A DNA stretch of 64,000 bases from Synechocystis sp. PCC 7509 (GCF_000332075.2 NZ_ALVU02000001.1:2368324-2432323); one strand, 5' to 3'; counted from the first letter of the stretch, positions 27,302 through 37,519 are shown. Translations and numbers: made by a program. The notes: generated from the letters alone by a model not told the origin.

Positions 27302-29785
27302 ATGTATATACCTAAATTAAACGAGTCAAGTTTTGTCGTAGCAGAGCCTATAAGCATTTATCAGCCGCAGTCAAACAATCCTAAATGGATTGAGGTATTG
27401 GTTGACTGTCCGGGAGCTACGGGTATATACACGTACAAGTTGCCAGAAAGTATGTTGTTTGTAAAACTAGGTAGTATTCTAAGTGTTCCTTTTGGTACGC
27501 AACAAGTAGGCGCGATCGCAATTCGGTTATTAGAGCAACCAAGCGCTGATGTACCTATCGATAAAATCCGCGAAGTGGAAGAAGTAGTAAGTGTGGGTTT
27601 TTTTGGTGCAACTTATTGGGAATTGTTGCAACAAGTAGCAGCGTATTACTATACATCTTTGATGGCAGTAATTAAAGTAGCATTACCACCAGGTTTACTA
27701 GGACGAAGTCAGCGCCGTATCCGTCTAAAGTCTGAAAATATACCTGTAGGTGGAGAAGCTTTTTTACCGCTCGCTGCTAAACAAGTATTGGAACTACTGA
27801 AAAGTCAAAGTCAGGGCGAGTATAGCGCTAAGTATCTCAAAAATCAGATTAAAGGATCTGCTTGGGGAATACAGCAACTCTTAAAACGTGGTTGGGTAGA
27901 AAGTTACTTAGAATTGCCAAGATATACCAAACCTCAAACAAAACCCGCAGTAACTCTAGTTGGAAGTATATTATCGGGAGAATTAAATAAGCGTCAACAA
28001 GAAATTTTACAAATACTACGCGATCGCGGTGGCGAATTATGGCTAAAAGAATTTCTCTTGCTATGCAAAACTACTCTACCGACTCTAAAAACCCTTGCCA
28101 GTAAAGGATACATTGTTATTGAACAGCGCGAAGTTTTACGCCAAGAAACATCGCCATTACAAGCACAAGATCGCCCAAAAACCTTAACCAATGCTCAATC
28201 TGAGGCTTTGGCAAAGATTAATAGTTTAGATAGTGTTGCAGAAGTATTGTTGCATGGAGTTACAGGATCGGGAAAAACTGAAGTCTATTTACAAGCGATC
28301 GCACCAATACTAGCAAAAGGCAAATCCGCCTTAGTATTAGTTCCCGAAATTGGCTTAACACCCCAATTAACCGACAGGTTTCGCGCCCGTTTTGGGGAAA
28401 AAGTTTGTGTTTATCACAGTGCTTTATCCGATGGCGAACGTTACGACACTTGGCGACAAATGCTAACGGGAGAACCCCAAGTAGTGATTGGTACGCGTTC
28501 GGCGGTATTTGCGCCTTTACCGAATCTGGGCTTAATAATTTTGGATGAGGAACACGATAATAGTTTTAAACAAGATAGTCCCGTTCCTACTTACCACGCT
28601 CGAAATGTTGCAAAGTGGAAAGCAAAGTTAGAAAATTGTCCGTTAATTTTGGGTTCGGCGACTCCATCATTAGAAAGTTGGGTAAATAGAACAAAAGATA
28701 ATAGTTATTACTTATCTTTACCAGAACGCATCCAATCGCGTCCTTTACCGCCGGTAGAAGTGGTAGATATGCGTAAAGAGTTGCAACTAGGCAATCGTTC
28801 CATATTTAGCCGTTCGCTGCAAGAAGCGCTAAAAGATATGAAGGCGCGAAGTCTTCAAGGAATATTATTTATTCATCGGCGCGGACATAGTACGTTTGTA
28901 TCTTGTCGCAGTTGTGGTTATGTAATTGAGTGTCCAAATTGCGATGTTTCTTTGGCTTATCACCAAACCGAAACTGAGGGAAGTAAACTATTGCAGTGTC
29001 ATTACTGTAATTATGTGAAACCGCATCCTCGCAATTGTCCCGAATGCAGTTCGCCGTACTTAAAGTTTTTTGGTAGCGGGACGCAGAGAGTAGCACAAGA
29101 ATTAATTCAACAGTTCCCCGAATTACGGTTTATTCGATTTGATAGCGATACAACGCGCACAAAAGGCGCTCACCGTAACTTATTAACGCAATTTGCTAAT
29201 AAAGAAGCTGATTTATTGGTAGGGACGCAAATGTTGACTAAGGGGTTAGATTTACCGCAAGTTACTTTAGTTGGCGTAATGGCGGCGGATGGATTGTTAC
29301 ATTTGGCAGATTATAGAGCTAGTGAAAGAGCCTTTCAAACCCTAACTCAAGTAGCTGGGAGAGCTGGGAGAGGGGATGATCCAGGACGGGTAATTGTCCA
29401 AACCTACACCCCCGATCATGCAGTAATTGAAGCTGTACAAAAACACGAGTTTGAGCCTTTTATCGCTACAGAGTTAGAACAAAGAGCGGCGCTAAATTAT
29501 CCACCTTATGGGAGACTAATTTTGTTGCGCTTAAGTAGCATAGAAGCCGAGATTGTCGAGCAAACAGCGCAGAAAATAGCCGAGGTTTTGGCAAGTACAG
29601 CTTACGACATATTAGGCCCAGCACCCGCCAACGTTTTGCGAGTTGCTAACCGTTATCGGTGGCAAATTATGCTGAAATTTGCTGAGGAATCTTTACCGCA
29701 ATTACCCAATTGGGAAGAAGTGCGATCGCATTGTCCGCCATCAGTTAGCCTCACCATTGACGTAGATCCGTTAAATATGATGTAG
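27302..29785 (+). CDS. priA: Primosomal replication restart helicase PriA
   Basis: An 827-residue superfamily 2 DNA helicase that reloads the replisome at stalled forks. Walker A is GVTGSGKTEVYLQAI, the DEAH-type box is LDEEHDNSFKQD, and GSATPSLES, GTQMLTKGLD and QVAGRAGRG are later helicase motifs. The zinc-binding cysteines are visible in CRSCGYVIECPNCDVSLAYH and LLQCHYCNY...CPECSS. The N-terminal DNA-binding part begins VLVDCPGATGIYTYKLP. It is a single gene, and a palindromic repeat just after its stop separates it from the convergent ABC gene. Confidence 0.95.
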   Translation: MYIPKLNESSFVVAEPISIYQPQSNNPKWIEVLVDCPGATGIYTYKLPESMLFVKLGSILSVPFGTQQVGAIAIRLLEQPSADVPIDKIREVEEVVSVGFFGATYWELLQQVAAYYYTSLMAVIKVALPPGLLGRSQRRIRLKSENIPVGGEAFLPLAAKQVLELLKSQSQGEYSAKYLKNQIKGSAWGIQQLLKRGWVESYLELPRYTKPQTKPAVTLVGSILSGELNKRQQEILQILRDRGGELWLKEFLLLCKTTLPTLKTLASKGYIVIEQREVLRQETSPLQAQDRPKTLTNAQSEALAKINSLDSVAEVLLHGVTGSGKTEVYLQAIAPILAKGKSALVLVPEIGLTPQLTDRFRARFGEKVCVYHSALSDGERYDTWRQMLTGEPQVVIGTRSAVFAPLPNLGLIILDEEHDNSFKQDSPVPTYHARNVAKWKAKLENCPLILGSATPSLESWVNRTKDNSYYLSLPERIQSRPLPPVEVVDMRKELQLGNRSIFSRSLQEALKDMKARSLQGILFIHRRGHSTFVSCRSCGYVIECPNCDVSLAYHQTETEGSKLLQCHYCNYVKPHPRNCPECSSPYLKFFGSGTQRVAQELIQQFPELRFIRFDSDTTRTKGAHRNLLTQFANKEADLLVGTQMLTKGLDLPQVTLVGVMAADGLLHLADYRASERAFQTLTQVAGRAGRGDDPGRVIVQTYTPDHAVIEAVQKHEFEPFIATELEQRAALNYPPYGRLILLRLSSIEAEIVEQTAQKIAEVLASTAYDILGPAPANVLRVANRYRWQIMLKFAEESLPQLPNWEEVRSHCPPSVSLTIDVDPLNMM

Positions 29786-29806
29786 AGACGTTCCGGTGGA
29801 ACGTCT
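29786..29806. repeat. Dispersed palindromic repeat, family A
   Basis: Arms AGACGTTCC (29786-29794) and GGAACGTCT (29798-29806) are exact reverse complements. The repeat begins one base after the priA stop codon and lies 11 bp before the stop of the convergent ABC transporter, so it can serve as a bidirectional hairpin end. Confidence 0.65.
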
Positions 29807-29817
29807 GTTTCAAAAAT

Positions 29818-31650
29818 CTAATTTTCAATTTTTAAGCCCGATTGGACGCGCCACAAACTAGCATAAATTCTTTGCTGTACTAATAACTGTTCGTGAGTCC
29901 CTTGTTCTACAAGTTTTCCCTGTTCCATTACATAAATGCAATCGGCATTACGTACCGTAGAAAGACGATGAGCGATCGCAATTGTGGTTCTATTGACGGT
30001 AATTTTGTCTAAAGACCTTTGAATCGCCGCTTCTGTCTCATTATCTACCGCAGAAGTTGCTTCATCTAATATTAGTATCGGGGGATTTTTTAAAACCGCA
30101 CGCGCGATCGCAATTCTTTGTCTTTGTCCCCCCGATAGCTTTTGTCCTCTTTCCCCCACAATAGTTTCATAACCTTGGGGAAGTTCTTTAACAAATTCGT
30201 GCGCTTCAGCAATTTTGGCGGCGGCGATTATCTCTTTTTCCGTAGGAGAGATCGTCCCGTAACTAATATTTTCGCCTACTGTACCGTGAAATAAAAATAC
30301 ATCTTGACTGACTAAACCAATATGCGATCGCAAGTTTTTAAAATCTAACTCCCGAATATCCACCCCATCCAAGCTAATAGTTCCCGATTGCACCTCATAA
30401 AGTCGCAGTAATAGCTTAACTAACGTGCTTTTACCCGAACCTGTAGAACCGACAATTGCAATAGTTTTTCCTGCCGGAATATGCAGTGATAAGTTCTCAA
30501 TTACTGGGTTGCGCCCATTGTAAGCAAAATTTACGTTTTCAAATTCCAACTCACCTTTTACCGAGGGTAAGGAAATATTACCTGTATGAATGGCAATCGG
30601 CGTATCGAGTAAATTCATTACTCTAGTTGTTGAAGCCATCGCTCTTTGATACTGATCGAAAGTCTCGCCTAATCTAGTTAAAGGCCACAACAAGCGCTGA
30701 ATTAAAAATACGAGCGTGCTATAAGTACCAACCGAAATATCGCCCCTTACCGCCGCTAAACCACCGTACAACAGCAACGCTGTAAAACCTGCCAAAATAA
30801 TCATGCGAATTAAGGGGACAAAAGCCGCCGAAAGTGCGATCGCATGACGGTTACTTTGACGGTAAGCTTCACTATCATTCCTTAATCTGGCAATTTCGTA
30901 GTCTTCGGTAGTAAAGCTTTTAATCGTGGTGATACCCGTAAGATTATTAGTTAATCGCCCGTTAAGCAAACCCACTGTTTCCCTGACAGCAGCGTAACGA
31001 GGGGCTAGACGACGCTGAAAGGCGATCGCTCCCCACAAAATAAATGGCATGGGTAGCATTGCCATCCAAGCCACTCCAGGAGCCAAAATAAAGAATGCCC
31101 CGCCAATAATTAATACGGTAGTAGTGACTTGAATTAAATCATTTGCGCCTACATCCAAAAACCGCTCTAGTTGGTTAATGTCATCGCTCAAAATGGACAT
31201 CAAACCGCCGGTACTGCGTTCTTCAAAATAGGCAAGTTCCAATTCTTGCAAATGCTTGTAGGCATCTAGCCGTAAGTCATGCTGAATATTTTGCGCCAAA
31301 TTGCGCCACAACCGAGCAAAAGCATACTCAAACACTGATTCTAGTACCCAAACAATTACCGTCAAGATCGAAAGCACAACAAATTGTCCGTAGACATCTC
31401 GCACACCATAACGAGCAATAATTGAATCTTGTTGCTTGACAACTACATCTACCGCAATACCGATTAAAGCTGGTGGCGCGAGATCGAATAGCTTATTTAA
31501 AATTGAGCAAGTGGTTGCCAGCCAAAGAAGCCGCCGATAATTGCTACTGTAGGATAATAAACGCTGAAGCGGTCGGTTGGTGGTTGATTTTTTTTTGGCG
31601 TTGAGACTGGTTATCTGCTTTTTGGGCGATCGCAATGACACTATAAACAA
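29818..31650 (-). CDS. ABC exporter, fused membrane and ATPase domains
   Basis: A 610-residue half-transporter. Six membrane segments (about 35-320) are followed by an ATPase domain with Walker [20 protein letters not shown]-loop LVSQDVFLF, signature KLSGGQRQR, Walker [13 protein letters not shown] and the switch histidine IAIAHRLS. It functions as a homodimer or with a partner to export lipids, peptides or drugs; the substrate is unknown. The first codons read TTG (31650) and GTG (31641), and neither has a clear ribosome site, so the start is uncertain. Another half-transporter at 59462 is similar in layout. Confidence 0.9.
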   Translation of the reverse strand: MFIVSLRSPKKQITSLNAKKKSTTNRPLQRLLSYSSNYRRLLWLATTCSILNKLFDLAPPALIGIAVDVVVKQQDSIIARYGVRDVYGQFVVLSILTVIVWVLESVFEYAFARLWRNLAQNIQHDLRLDAYKHLQELELAYFEERSTGGLMSILSDDINQLERFLDVGANDLIQVTTTVLIIGGAFFILAPGVAWMAMLPMPFILWGAIAFQRRLAPRYAAVRETVGLLNGRLTNNLTGITTIKSFTTEDYEIARLRNDSEAYRQSNRHAIALSAAFVPLIRMIILAGFTALLLYGGLAAVRGDISVGTYSTLVFLIQRLLWPLTRLGETFDQYQRAMASTTRVMNLLDTPIAIHTGNISLPSVKGELEFENVNFAYNGRNPVIENLSLHIPAGKTIAIVGSTGSGKSTLVKLLLRLYEVQSGTISLDGVDIRELDFKNLRSHIGLVSQDVFLFHGTVGENISYGTISPTEKEIIAAAKIAEAHEFVKELPQGYETIVGERGQKLSGGQRQRIAIARAVLKNPPILILDEATSAVDNETEAAIQRSLDKITVNRTTIAIAHRLSTVRNADCIYVMEQGKLVEQGTHEQLLVQQRIYASLWRVQSGLKIEN

Positions 31651-31971
31651 ACCTAAATACTAAATTTCACCTTAAAGGATTTTTAATTTTGGTTCAACAC
31701 GGGGCTAAGTGTTGTTTGCTTAGTATGAGCAGATAGAGAGTTTAAGCAAGGCGATCGCATTACTACCGATAACTAATCGGCTTTAGTTTCACACCTATGC
31801 AGAGCAGGTTTTTGCTGACAGCACCAAAACCCACTAGCGCAAAATGGATTGCTAAAGTTTGGTAGTTCAATCGTTAGGTAGTTGGTTACACTACAAAGCA
31901 AGTGATATAAATTTTGTAAAGGTATGTAGACCTAAATCTGAATCTTAATCAGCGCTACTGTAAGACTTTTA
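31651..31971. promoter_or_regulatory. Divergent spacer between ABC exporter and kinase genes
   Basis: This 321-bp spacer holds one HIP1 core near 31750 and must contain the two divergent promoters. I see no ORF or strong hairpin in it. Confidence 0.4.
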
Positions 31972-33684
31972 ATGATGACAACGCTAAACGGGCGGTATCA
32001 AGTTATTCAGGTTTTAGGACATGGCGGGTTTGGCGAAACCTTCCTAGCAGAAGATACTTATTTGCCTTCTCGCCGTCGCTGTGTAATCAAGCAGTTGAAG
32101 GTGATGAGCAACCCGCAAATCAACCCCGCAGGACAACAGAAGTTTCAGCAAGAGCGCTTTGGGCGGGAAGCTGCAACTTTAGAAAAGCTAGGGGAAGGTA
32201 GCGACCAAATTCCTAAGCTTTTTGCCTACTTTGCCGAAAACGATCAGTTTTACTTAATCCAAGAATGGATTCAAGGGCCTACCTTAACCGATGTTGTCAC
32301 CGCCCAAGAAACCATTAGCGAACCTGACGCTAAAAATATTTTGGTAAGTTTATTATCTGTCTTGGACTACGTTCATAGCGGCGGCATTATTCACCGCGAT
32401 ATCAAACCAGATAATATTATTTTACGCAACTTAAATAACCAGCCTGTTTTGATTGATTTTGGAGCAGTCAAAGAAACAGTTGCCACGGTAATTAATGCTC
32501 AAGGGAAAAGCGATCGCTCAATTGTCGTTGGTACACCGGGTTTTATGGCTCCAGAACAAGCCGCCGGAAGACCGATTTATGCCAGCGATCTTTACAGTTT
32601 GGGCTTGACAGCAATTTATATGCTTACAGGCAAGCATCCCCAACAGTTAGAATTAGACTCGGAAACTGGCGAGATTTTGTGGCACAAATACGGCCCAAAT
32701 GTGAGTCTAGAACTAACTAAGGTACTCGATCGCGCAATTAACTACCATCCGCGCGATCGCTACACTACCGCCCAAAAAATGCTAGAAGCAATTCAAGCAA
32801 TTAGCTTACCACCTAGACAATCAACCTTAGCAACTGTGGCTGTAGCTCCTGCTATGAGTCAGTTTCCTACGGTACTTTCCCCCGCTAAAAATGTGGTAGA
32901 AATTGCAACTCAAGGAGATGGAAAAAGAAATTTAATTATCGGTGGTTTATTAGCAACGGGGTTAGTTGGGATTGCCGCTATGTTTGGTTTTGGACAAAGT
33001 CAACTACCCAAGTCTTCTGATTCAACAACCCCAATAGCACCAGTACCTAATTCTAGTGTCGCCGAAAAGCGATCGCCTGCGGCTAGTTCCCAAAAAGTTT
33101 TACCTAGTTCTCCGCCATCTCCAACCCCGATTTTTTCTTCCTCACCAACCCCAGAAGTTTCAACTCCTCGTTCCTCCCCAACCCCGATTTTTTCTTCCTC
33201 ACCAACCCCAAAAGTCCCAACTCCTCTTTCCTCTCCAACTCCAACCCCAATTTCTTCTTCCTCACCAACCCCAGCTAATAACAAAGTAATTGGTTTCCCG
33301 CCAGGGACTTCGCAAAGCACAGTAAGGGCGGCTCTAGGAAATCCCAAAACTAATACAAGAGGAATTTGGGGTAATACTCGCGCCGTCATCTATGAGTTAG
33401 AGCCGGAGCGCATTACCTTGGGCTATTTGTATGATCGCAATTCTGGAAAAATTCGGCAAACAGAGGTAGCTTTTGCCCAATCAGTAGAATCTGACGTAAT
33501 GCAAGCAACCTTACAAGGAATGCTAGGAGATCGTTTTTCTGATGTTATTAATAGAGGTTTAGAGCAAGTACGCCAGCGCCAAACTAATCGCTATTCCTTT
33601 AATACAGGCAATTTAAAAGGCACAATCGAGAGAAACGAACGCGATCGTATTTATATTGGTGTTTGGGAAGCGGATTTACATTGA
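31972..33684 (+). CDS. Serine/threonine protein kinase with membrane segment and extracytoplasmic C-terminal domain
   Basis: A 570-residue Hanks-type kinase. The glycine loop GHGGFGETF (16-24), ATP lysine Lys40, catalytic HRDIKPDN (Asp143) and DFG (162-164) are intact, and GTPGFMAPEQ is the activation-loop end. A membrane helix (about 319-339) is followed by a Ser/Pro/Thr-rich linker made of near-identical repeats (about 384-436). A C-terminal domain of about 130 residues follows, beginning GFPPGTSQSTVRAALGNP, which I know only as a tail on cyanobacterial kinases. It probably senses an envelope signal and phosphorylates cytosolic proteins. Confidence 0.9.
   Translation: MMTTLNGRYQVIQVLGHGGFGETFLAEDTYLPSRRRCVIKQLKVMSNPQINPAGQQKFQQERFGREAATLEKLGEGSDQIPKLFAYFAENDQFYLIQEWIQGPTLTDVVTAQETISEPDAKNILVSLLSVLDYVHSGGIIHRDIKPDNIILRNLNNQPVLIDFGAVKETVATVINAQGKSDRSIVVGTPGFMAPEQAAGRPIYASDLYSLGLTAIYMLTGKHPQQLELDSETGEILWHKYGPNVSLELTKVLDRAINYHPRDRYTTAQKMLEAIQAISLPPRQSTLATVAVAPAMSQFPTVLSPAKNVVEIATQGDGKRNLIIGGLLATGLVGIAAMFGFGQSQLPKSSDSTTPIAPVPNSSVAEKRSPAASSQKVLPSSPPSPTPIFSSSPTPEVSTPRSSPTPIFSSSPTPKVPTPLSSPTPTPISSSSPTPANNKVIGFPPGTSQSTVRAALGNPKTNTRGIWGNTRAVIYELEPERITLGYLYDRNSGKIRQTEVAFAQSVESDVMQATLQGMLGDRFSDVINRGLEQVRQRQTNRYSFNTGNLKGTIERNERDRIYIGVWEADLH
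33119..33275 (+). repeat. In-frame tandem repeats of about 60 bp in the kinase linker
   Basis: Roughly two and a half copies of a unit that contains CAACCCCGATTTTTTCTTCC and CTCACCAACCCCA. They encode SPTP-I-FSSSPTP-type Ser/Pro/Thr repeats. High nucleotide identity, rather than only amino-acid similarity, points to recent duplication. Copy number could vary between strains. Confidence 0.7.
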
Positions 33685-33795
33685 AATAGCCAAAAATAAT
33701 CGCTTTCCCAATCTCATCGCTAACGATTAGGGATTTGAAGACAATCCTTAAAATAATAAATACTAAGACTATTTTTACAGGAAGGTAAAGTAATT

Positions 33796-34371
33796 ATGGC
33801 GATCGCCTTAGATAGAGCGGCATCTAAGACTATGACTCTTGAAGAGTTTTTTAGTTATGACGATGGTACGGATGCGATGTATGAGTTGGAAGATGGAAAT
33901 TTGATAATTATGACGGCGGAAAGTGAAATTAATCGACGAATTGCTATGTTTCTCCTTGTCTGCTTTGTGCAACAAGGTATTTCCGCTTATCGGCTATCGA
34001 TGAAAACAGAAATTGTGACGACAGGTTCGCGGGTGCGCGTTCCCGATTTAATAGTATTTTCCGAGGAGTTGGCAGCAGCGATGGTGGGAGCAAAAAGATC
34101 GACTGTAATGCCAGAAATGCCAGCGCCGCTATTAGTAGTTGAAGTGGTCAGCCCAAATCAAAGCAGTCGCGATTACCGCTACAAGCGCTCGGAGTATGGA
34201 GCGCGAGGAATTGCCGAGTATTGGATTGTCGATGCGATCGCGCAAAAGGTGACGGTGTTGGAATGGGTAGAAGGATTTTACGAAGAAAAGATATTTGTCC
34301 AAGAGAGCAAGATTGCTTCGGCTATATTTCCCAATTTAGAACTAACTGCAACTCAAATACTACAAGAATAA
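33796..34371 (+). CDS. Uma2 family (DUF820) putative endonuclease
   Basis: A 191-residue PD-(D/E)XK-fold protein of the Uma2/DUF820 family, which is greatly expanded in cyanobacteria. The N-terminal MTLEEFFSYDDGTDAMYELEDG is the family opening. The predicted nuclease core is seen in RVPDLIVF and LLVVEVVSP, followed by YRYKRSEYGARGIAEYWIVD. The biological target is not established. ATG 33796 follows an AGGAAGG-type ribosome site. It is intact, unlike the interrupted relative at 45560-46517. A hairpin terminator lies at its stop codon. Confidence 0.88.
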   Translation: MAIALDRAASKTMTLEEFFSYDDGTDAMYELEDGNLIIMTAESEINRRIAMFLLVCFVQQGISAYRLSMKTEIVTTGSRVRVPDLIVFSEELAAAMVGAKRSTVMPEMPAPLLVVEVVSPNQSSRDYRYKRSEYGARGIAEYWIVDAIAQKVTVLEWVEGFYEEKIFVQESKIASAIFPNLELTATQILQE

Positions 34372-34374
34372 AAA

Positions 34375-34403
34375 AAGCTTGCTATTAGACTAATAGCAAG
34401 CTT
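34375..34403. terminator. Bidirectional terminator between Uma2 gene and rplL
   Basis: Thirteen-base arms AAGCTTGCTATTA (34375-34387) and TAATAGCAAGCTT (34391-34403) form a perfect stem with a 3-nt loop. It stands 27 bp after the rplL stop on the minus strand and directly after the Uma2 stop on the plus strand. Confidence 0.8.
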
Positions 34404-34429
34404 CAAAGTTTAAGATCGGCGTTATAGAC

Positions 34430-34822
34430 CTACTTAATACTTACTTTCGCACCAGCTTCTTCAAGCTGCTTCTTGGCATCTTCAGCTACGTCTTTAGTTA
34501 CAGCTTCTTTAACTGGCTTTGGTGTGGATTCTACTAAATCTTTAGCTTCTTTCAAGCCCAAACCTGTCAAAGAGCGAACTACTTTTAGTACCGAAATCTT
34601 CTTATCAGCAGGTACTTCTTCCAAAATTGCATCAAACTCCGTTTGCTCCTCTACAGCTTCGGGAGCAGCCGCAGCGCCGGGGCCTGCCATCATCATCATA
34701 CCGCCCGCAGGAGCAGCAGCACTTACGCCAAAGGCTTCTTCAATTTGCTTAACTAGCTCAGAAGCTTCTAGCAAAGTAAGAGTTTTTAGTTGTTCGAGAA
34801 TTTGATCGGTGGTAGCAGACAT
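34430..34822 (-). CDS. rplL: Ribosomal protein bL12 (L7/L12)
   Basis: A 130-residue stalk protein that recruits translation GTPases. The N-terminal dimerisation helix ([20 protein letters not shown]), an alanine/glycine/methionine-rich hinge (about 36-58) and the C-terminal domain ([24 protein letters not shown]) are all present. It is the last gene of the secE-nusG-rplK-rplA-rplJ-rplL unit and lies 37 bp after rplJ. Confidence 0.97.
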   Translation of the reverse strand: MSATTDQILEQLKTLTLLEASELVKQIEEAFGVSAAAPAGGMMMMAGPGAAAAPEAVEEQTEFDAILEEVPADKKISVLKVVRSLTGLGLKEAKDLVESTPKPVKEAVTKDVAEDAKKQLEEAGAKVSIK

Positions 34823-34859
34823 TGATTAACTCCAATAAAATTGTAATTGTTTTAAACGA

Positions 34860-35411
34860 TTAAGCTGCAACGTCGGTTTCGGCGCTGCCATCTTCTTTAT
34901 CTGCCACAGCCTTGAGAGCGCGACCTAAAGAAGCTGGGACTTCATTAATGCTGACTGCCAACGCTGTAGCTACACCATTAATAGCACCAGCAATTTGAGC
35001 AATAAGCTGTTCTTTCGATGGCAAATCACCGAGGGCTTTTACGTCTGCTTCTTTCAGCAAACGCCCTTCCATGACACCGCCGCGCAGTTCGGTTTTTTTG
35101 CTGACTTTTTGAAATTCCTGGTAAGCTTTAATTGCTCCAGAAATATCTTCTTTTACTAGCAAAAAAGCTGATGGCCCTTTGAGCAATTCGTTCATTGGCT
35201 GCCAGTTAGCCTGACCGTCAATAGCAATGCCCATCAAGGTATTTTTAGATATCTTGCACACTGTCCCTGATGGACGCAAGCGCCGCCGCAAGTCCGTAAT
35301 TTCAGCTACGGTTAGCCCTTGATAGTCGATGGCAAGAATTAGTTGCGCTTGGCTCAAAGTTTCTTTGATTTCCGCAACCATTGCTTGTTTATCTTTTAGC
35401 GTTCTACCCAT
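34860..35411 (-). CDS. rplJ: Ribosomal protein uL10
   Basis: A 183-residue protein that anchors the L7/L12 stalk to 23S rRNA. MGRTLKDKQAMVAEIKETL, AIDYQGLTVAEITDLRRRLR and KNTLMGIAI are the family N-terminal boxes, and the C-terminal helical tail (ALAVSINEVPASLGRALKAV) binds L12. A strong AAGGAGGTGAG ribosome site precedes ATG 35411. The gene is preceded by an L10 leader RNA that probably controls rplJL by binding the L10-L12 complex. Confidence 0.97.
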   Translation of the reverse strand: MGRTLKDKQAMVAEIKETLSQAQLILAIDYQGLTVAEITDLRRRLRPSGTVCKISKNTLMGIAIDGQANWQPMNELLKGPSAFLLVKEDISGAIKAYQEFQKVSKKTELRGGVMEGRLLKEADVKALGDLPSKEQLIAQIAGAINGVATALAVSINEVPASLGRALKAVADKEDGSAETDVAA

Positions 35412-35460
35412 GTTTATCTCACCTCCTTAAATAAAACATTGCTGTCCCCATAGAAAATCA

Positions 35461-35590
35461 AAAACCCGACAGATTCTGCCGGGTAACGAAGTCATATTTT
35501 CGATGCCATACTCTTTTTATAGAGCGATCGCATTTCCAAATACAAACCTCGGCAGGATATTAAGCGTAATCGCTCCTGCGGTCTTCGGCT
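35461..35590 (-). promoter_or_regulatory. L10 leader RNA with intrinsic attenuator
   Basis: On the minus strand, between rplA and rplJ, CCGCAGGAGCG pairs with the CCTGC region, and the characteristic CTTAATATCCTGCCGAGG segment follows (35547-35588). This is the pattern of the bacterial L10 leader. Further downstream CCCGGCA and TGTCGGG (35465-35483) form a hairpin followed by TTTTTG, an intrinsic terminator ahead of rplJ. The L10(L12)4 complex is known to bind such leaders for feedback control. Confidence 0.8.
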
Positions 35591-35626
35591 TTTGCTATGA
35601 AGTTTTTGAGCTTTGTTTTCTTTGGT

Positions 35627-36340
35627 TTAAACTCCGTCGGTTTTCATGTCACGCAGGGCATTGATATCAACTTGAATTGATGGTCCCATTGTTGATGATA
35701 CATACATTGTCCGCCAGTAGCGCCCCTTGGCTCCCGATGGACGGTTGCGTTCGATGGTTTCTTGCAATGCTTTCAAGTTTACAAGCAAATCTTCTGGTGC
35801 AAAAGCTGCCTTGCCAAACATAACATGAACTATGCCTGTACGGTCGGCACGAAATTCTAGTTTCCCAGCTTTAAATTCAGAAATCGCCCCTGCGATGTCA
35901 TTTGTTACTGTACCACCTTTTGGCGAGGGCATCAAACCACGCGGGCCTAGCACCCGTCCTAGTTTGGCGACTTGAGGCATCACGTCAGGAGTAGCGATTA
36001 ATAGGTCAAAATCCATCATCCCTTTTTGGATTTCATCGATTAATTCCTCTGAACCTACTAAATCTGCTCCGGCGGCTTTTGCCTCGGCTACTTTTTCACC
36101 TCTAGTAATCACGGCTACTCTAATAGTTTGTCCCGTGCCTTTGGGCAATGCTACAGTAGTTCGCAGTTGTTGGTCGGTATACTTGGGGTCAATTCCTAGC
36201 CGGATATGAGCTTCAGCAGCTTCAGAAAACTTAGCTGTTGCTGTCTCTTTCAATAACTGTAAAGCTTCCATTGGCTCGTAAGCTTTTGGTTCTACTTTTT
36301 TGTTCAGTTCTACCAGTCGGCGGGACATTTTTTTGGTCAT
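35627..36340 (-). CDS. rplA: Ribosomal protein uL1
   Basis: A 237-residue protein of the L1 stalk that moves deacylated tRNA through the E site and can repress its own operon. [39 protein letters not shown] and [18 protein letters not shown] are diagnostic. It lies 69 bp after rplK and before the L10 leader. Full length compared with other bacterial L1. Confidence 0.97.
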   Translation of the reverse strand: MTKKMSRRLVELNKKVEPKAYEPMEALQLLKETATAKFSEAAEAHIRLGIDPKYTDQQLRTTVALPKGTGQTIRVAVITRGEKVAEAKAAGADLVGSEELIDEIQKGMMDFDLLIATPDVMPQVAKLGRVLGPRGLMPSPKGGTVTNDIAGAISEFKAGKLEFRADRTGIVHVMFGKAAFAPEDLLVNLKALQETIERNRPSGAKGRYWRTMYVSSTMGPSIQVDINALRDMKTDGV

Positions 36341-36409
36341 TTTTCTCCTGGGGTTAATTGCGAAGCTGTGCCTCTCCCCCTAATAAAGTTATTTTTGGCT
36401 TAATCTATT

Positions 36410-36838
36410 CTAAGTTTCAGCGATCGCAACTCCCATGTTTTTCGCTGTTCCGGCGACAATTTTCATCGCCGCATCAATGTCATTGGCATTGAGGTCAGGT
36501 AATTTTGTTTGGGCAATTTCTTGTAATTGCGCCTTTGTAATCGAGCCAACGCGCTTTTTATTTGGTTCGTTTGAACCTTTTTCGATGCCTGCTGCTTTGC
36601 GAATCAACACTGAAGCTGGGGGAGTTTTGAGAATAAAGGTAAAACTCCGGTCTTCAAATACCGATATTTCTACAGGTATTACTGTCCCGGCTTGGTCGGC
36701 GGTTTTGGCATTATATTCTTTGCAGAACATCATGATATTTACGCCGTGTTGACCTAAAGCTGGCCCTACTGGTGGTGCGGGGTTGGCTTTCCCAGCGTTT
36801 AACGCCAGTTTGATTATTGCTACTATTTTTTTCGCCAT
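36410..36838 (-). CDS. rplK: Ribosomal protein uL11
   Basis: A 142-residue protein of the GTPase-associated centre. The proline-rich loop [21 protein letters not shown] and the C-terminal RNA-binding part ([19 protein letters not shown]) are complete. It starts 9 bp after the nusG stop, indicating cotranscription. Confidence 0.97.
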   Translation of the reverse strand: MAKKIVAIIKLALNAGKANPAPPVGPALGQHGVNIMMFCKEYNAKTADQAGTVIPVEISVFEDRSFTFILKTPPASVLIRKAAGIEKGSNEPNKKRVGSITKAQLQEIAQTKLPDLNANDIDAAMKIVAGTAKNMGVAIAET

Positions 36839-36847
36839 CGGTTTGTC

Positions 36848-37519
36848 TTAGCCTTGTTTTTCGACTTGATTAAATTCCAGTTCTACGGGCGTATCGCGTC
36901 CAAAGATCGATAATAGCGCCTTTAGCTTGCTTCGTTCGGGACTTACTTCTATTACTTCGCCTTCAAAGTCTTTAAAGGGCCCTGATAAAACAATAATTTT
37001 ATCTCCTTCACCAATGTTAATTTTAACTACTGGTTCTTGTTCGCTGGTTTGTTTGAAGATTCGTTCTACTTCGGCACTACTTAATGGTAAGGGTTTAACG
37101 TGACCGCGTCCCCTACCCGTACCCCGTCTTTGCTCTGCTCCCACAAAGTTTATAACATGGGATGTATTTTTTATTACCTGCCATGCTTGGTCGTAGATTT
37201 TCCATTCCCCGGTTTCCGAATCATGCCAGCGTTGCAACTTGATTAGCACGTAGCCAGGAAATACTTTTTCTTTGCTATCTAGCCTGCTGCCGTCTTTGCG
37301 GATTTTAATTGCTTGGGTTTGAGGAATTTCTATTTGAACGATTTTATCAGCGACATCTAACGTTTGGGCGCGTTGTTCTAAGTCGGCTTTTACCTTCTTT
37401 TCACAGCCAGAAGCAACTTGCACAGCATACCAACGCGCCGATGACGACGTTGAAATGGTGTTTTCGTCGTCTCTTTGTTCTTGGCGCTGATCATTAGATT
37501 CATCTGTTGCGTAGTTCAT
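36848..37519 (-). CDS. nusG: Transcription elongation/termination factor NusG
   Basis: A 223-residue protein that binds RNA polymerase and couples it to Rho or the ribosome. The NGN domain begins SARWYAVQVASGCEKKVKADL, and the KOW domain near the end reads EGDKIIVLSGPFKDFEGEVIEV. An acidic tail of about 28 residues precedes the NGN domain. Its ATG at 37519 directly follows the secE stop codon with no spacer, so translation is coupled. Confidence 0.96.
   Translation of the reverse strand: MNYATDESNDQRQEQRDDENTISTSSSARWYAVQVASGCEKKVKADLEQRAQTLDVADKIVQIEIPQTQAIKIRKDGSRLDSKEKVFPGYVLIKLQRWHDSETGEWKIYDQAWQVIKNTSHVINFVGAEQRRGTGRGRGHVKPLPLSSAEVERIFKQTSEQEPVVKINIGEGDKIIVLSGPFKDFEGEVIEVSPERSKLKALLSIFGRDTPVELEFNQVEKQG

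Noticed and set aside
33000-33389. Antisense 129-codon frame over the kinase repeats, glycine/valine/glutamate-rich
   Set aside because: It arises because the Ser/Pro/Thr repeats leave the complementary frame open; the sense kinase fully explains the region.
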